From NCBI GenBank assembly GCA_030150595.1, contig JASLFQ010000219.1:1-6850 (forward strand): a DNA stretch of 6,850 nucleotides, in the 5' to 3' direction. The stretch comes from Aquirhabdus sp. (GTDB lineage Bacteria; Pseudomonadota; Gammaproteobacteria; Pseudomonadales; Moraxellaceae). Shown here in pieces: positions 6,752-6,850 of this stretch (its first letter is position 1; each line of letters starts with the position of its first letter). The position numbers and the translations under genes were made by a program. Under the pieces are notes generated by a model. That model did not search any database. It was not told the DNA's origin and saw only the letters and a program-made list of their open reading frames with translations.

Positions 6752-6777
6752 GATGCGACAATATTTCATGTCGCATC
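6752..6777 (+). repeat. apical stem-loop of the large hairpin
   Basis: GATGCGACA (6752-6760) and TGTCGCATC (6769-6777) pair perfectly around an 8-nt AT-rich loop. Its right half, 6768-6778 (ATGTCGCATCA), matches the XerC arm of the first dif-like site at 9 of 11 positions, so the apex may carry a degenerate extra XerC-arm copy. Confidence 0.75.
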
Positions 6778-6782
6778 AAGAC

Positions 6783-6810
6783 ATTTAACATAGGCTGCAT
6801 TATGCGATGT
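6783..6810 (-). other. dif-like XerC/XerD site with normal 6-bp centre
   Basis: Read on the minus strand, this 28-bp site has an XerC arm ACATCGCATAA (6810-6800), a centre TGCAGC (6799-6794) and an XerD arm CTATGTTAAAT (6793-6783). The XerD arm matches the gammaproteobacterial dif arm TTATGTTAAAT at 10 of 11 positions. The XerC arm shares the full CGCATAA core with dif, and the 11-6-11 geometry is exact. It could be bound by host XerC and XerD. The outer XerC bases and the centre differ from typical chromosomal dif, so it is more likely an accessory (phage, plasmid or repeat) site than the chromosome's own dif. Confidence 0.65.
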
Positions 6811-6850
6811 GAGTGCTGCGCTTTTTATTTGTCTGGACGACTGAGCGTTT

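Larger units (their letters stand above)
6692..6831 (+). repeat. 140-nt imperfect inverted repeat / long hairpin built from two opposed dif-like sites
   Basis: Four nested stems can be read directly. The base stem is 6697-6708 with 6812-6823 (core AAGCGCAGCA against TGCTGCGCTT), extended with a 3-nt bulge by 6692-6696 with 6827-6831. The XerC-arm stem is 6710-6720 with 6800-6810. The XerD-arm stem is 6731-6742 with 6786-6797. The apical stem is 6752-6760 with 6769-6777, nine perfect pairs around an 8-nt loop. Between the two arm stems, 10 unpaired bases (6721-6730) face only two (6798-6799). The structure is much too long and too well paired to be chance. Its role is inferred: it resembles the folded single-strand attachment site of CTX-type filamentous phages. 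A MITE-like repeat or a structured RNA are alternatives. Confidence 0.88.

Noticed and set aside
6602..6793. 63-codon open frame on the plus strand through the hairpin region
   Set aside because: No ribosome site, no recognisable protein features, and its sequence is dictated by the inverted repeat.
6710..6810. Integron attC site
   Set aside because: attC needs RYYYAAC on the 5' side and GTTRRRY on the 3' side. Here GTTA comes first and TAAC second, and the arms match dif far better.
6783..6810. The chromosome's own dif site
   Set aside because: The XerC outer bases and the centre differ from typical gammaproteobacterial dif, and the site is embedded in a hairpin with an inverted partner. 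Not excluded, but less likely.

Overview
The window looks like chromosomal DNA of a moderately AT-rich gammaproteobacterium, most likely Acinetobacter or a close relative in Moraxellaceae. This is inferred from base composition, codon use and protein style, without a database search. It holds seven complete protein genes and the 3' tail of an eighth. I see no rRNA, tRNA, CRISPR array or transposase gene.

Left part (1-1041): the last 43 codons of a TetR-type regulator with a WHG-type C-terminal motif. It is followed on the same strand by a small membrane protein that looks like a voltage-sensor (S1-S4) module with no pore, joined to a helical cytoplasmic tail.

Centre (1042-4479): a minus-strand pair, an AidB-type acyl-CoA dehydrogenase and a stand-alone CHAD (polyphosphate-binding) protein. 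A PaaX-family repressor is divergent from it on the plus strand. The 132-bp AT-rich intergenic region between them carries two inverted repeats and a possible aidB promoter. The simplest reading is that the PaaX-like protein controls the AidB-type gene and itself in response to an acyl- or aryl-CoA, but this is inference.

Right part (4540-6568): three minus-strand genes, cytochrome b561, then a crotonase-family protein, then a DUF3592-like two-helix membrane protein. They have gaps of 74-80 bp and converge with the PaaX-like gene. The crotonase lacks both canonical catalytic glutamates of enoyl-CoA hydratase.

Right end (6569-6850): no credible gene, but the most interesting structure in the window. 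Two XerC/XerD dif-like sites lie in opposite orientation about 37 bp apart. The whole stretch 6692-6831 folds on the plus strand into one long hairpin in which XerC arm pairs with XerC arm and XerD arm with XerD arm. One site has a normal 6-bp centre and the other a 14-bp centre, so the folded form has an asymmetric bulge between the two arms. Every non-Watson-Crick pair in the arms is a G-T wobble on the plus strand. This layout recalls the folded single-stranded attP of CTX-type filamentous phages that hijack host XerCD. A repeat family or a structured RNA with a terminator remain alternatives.
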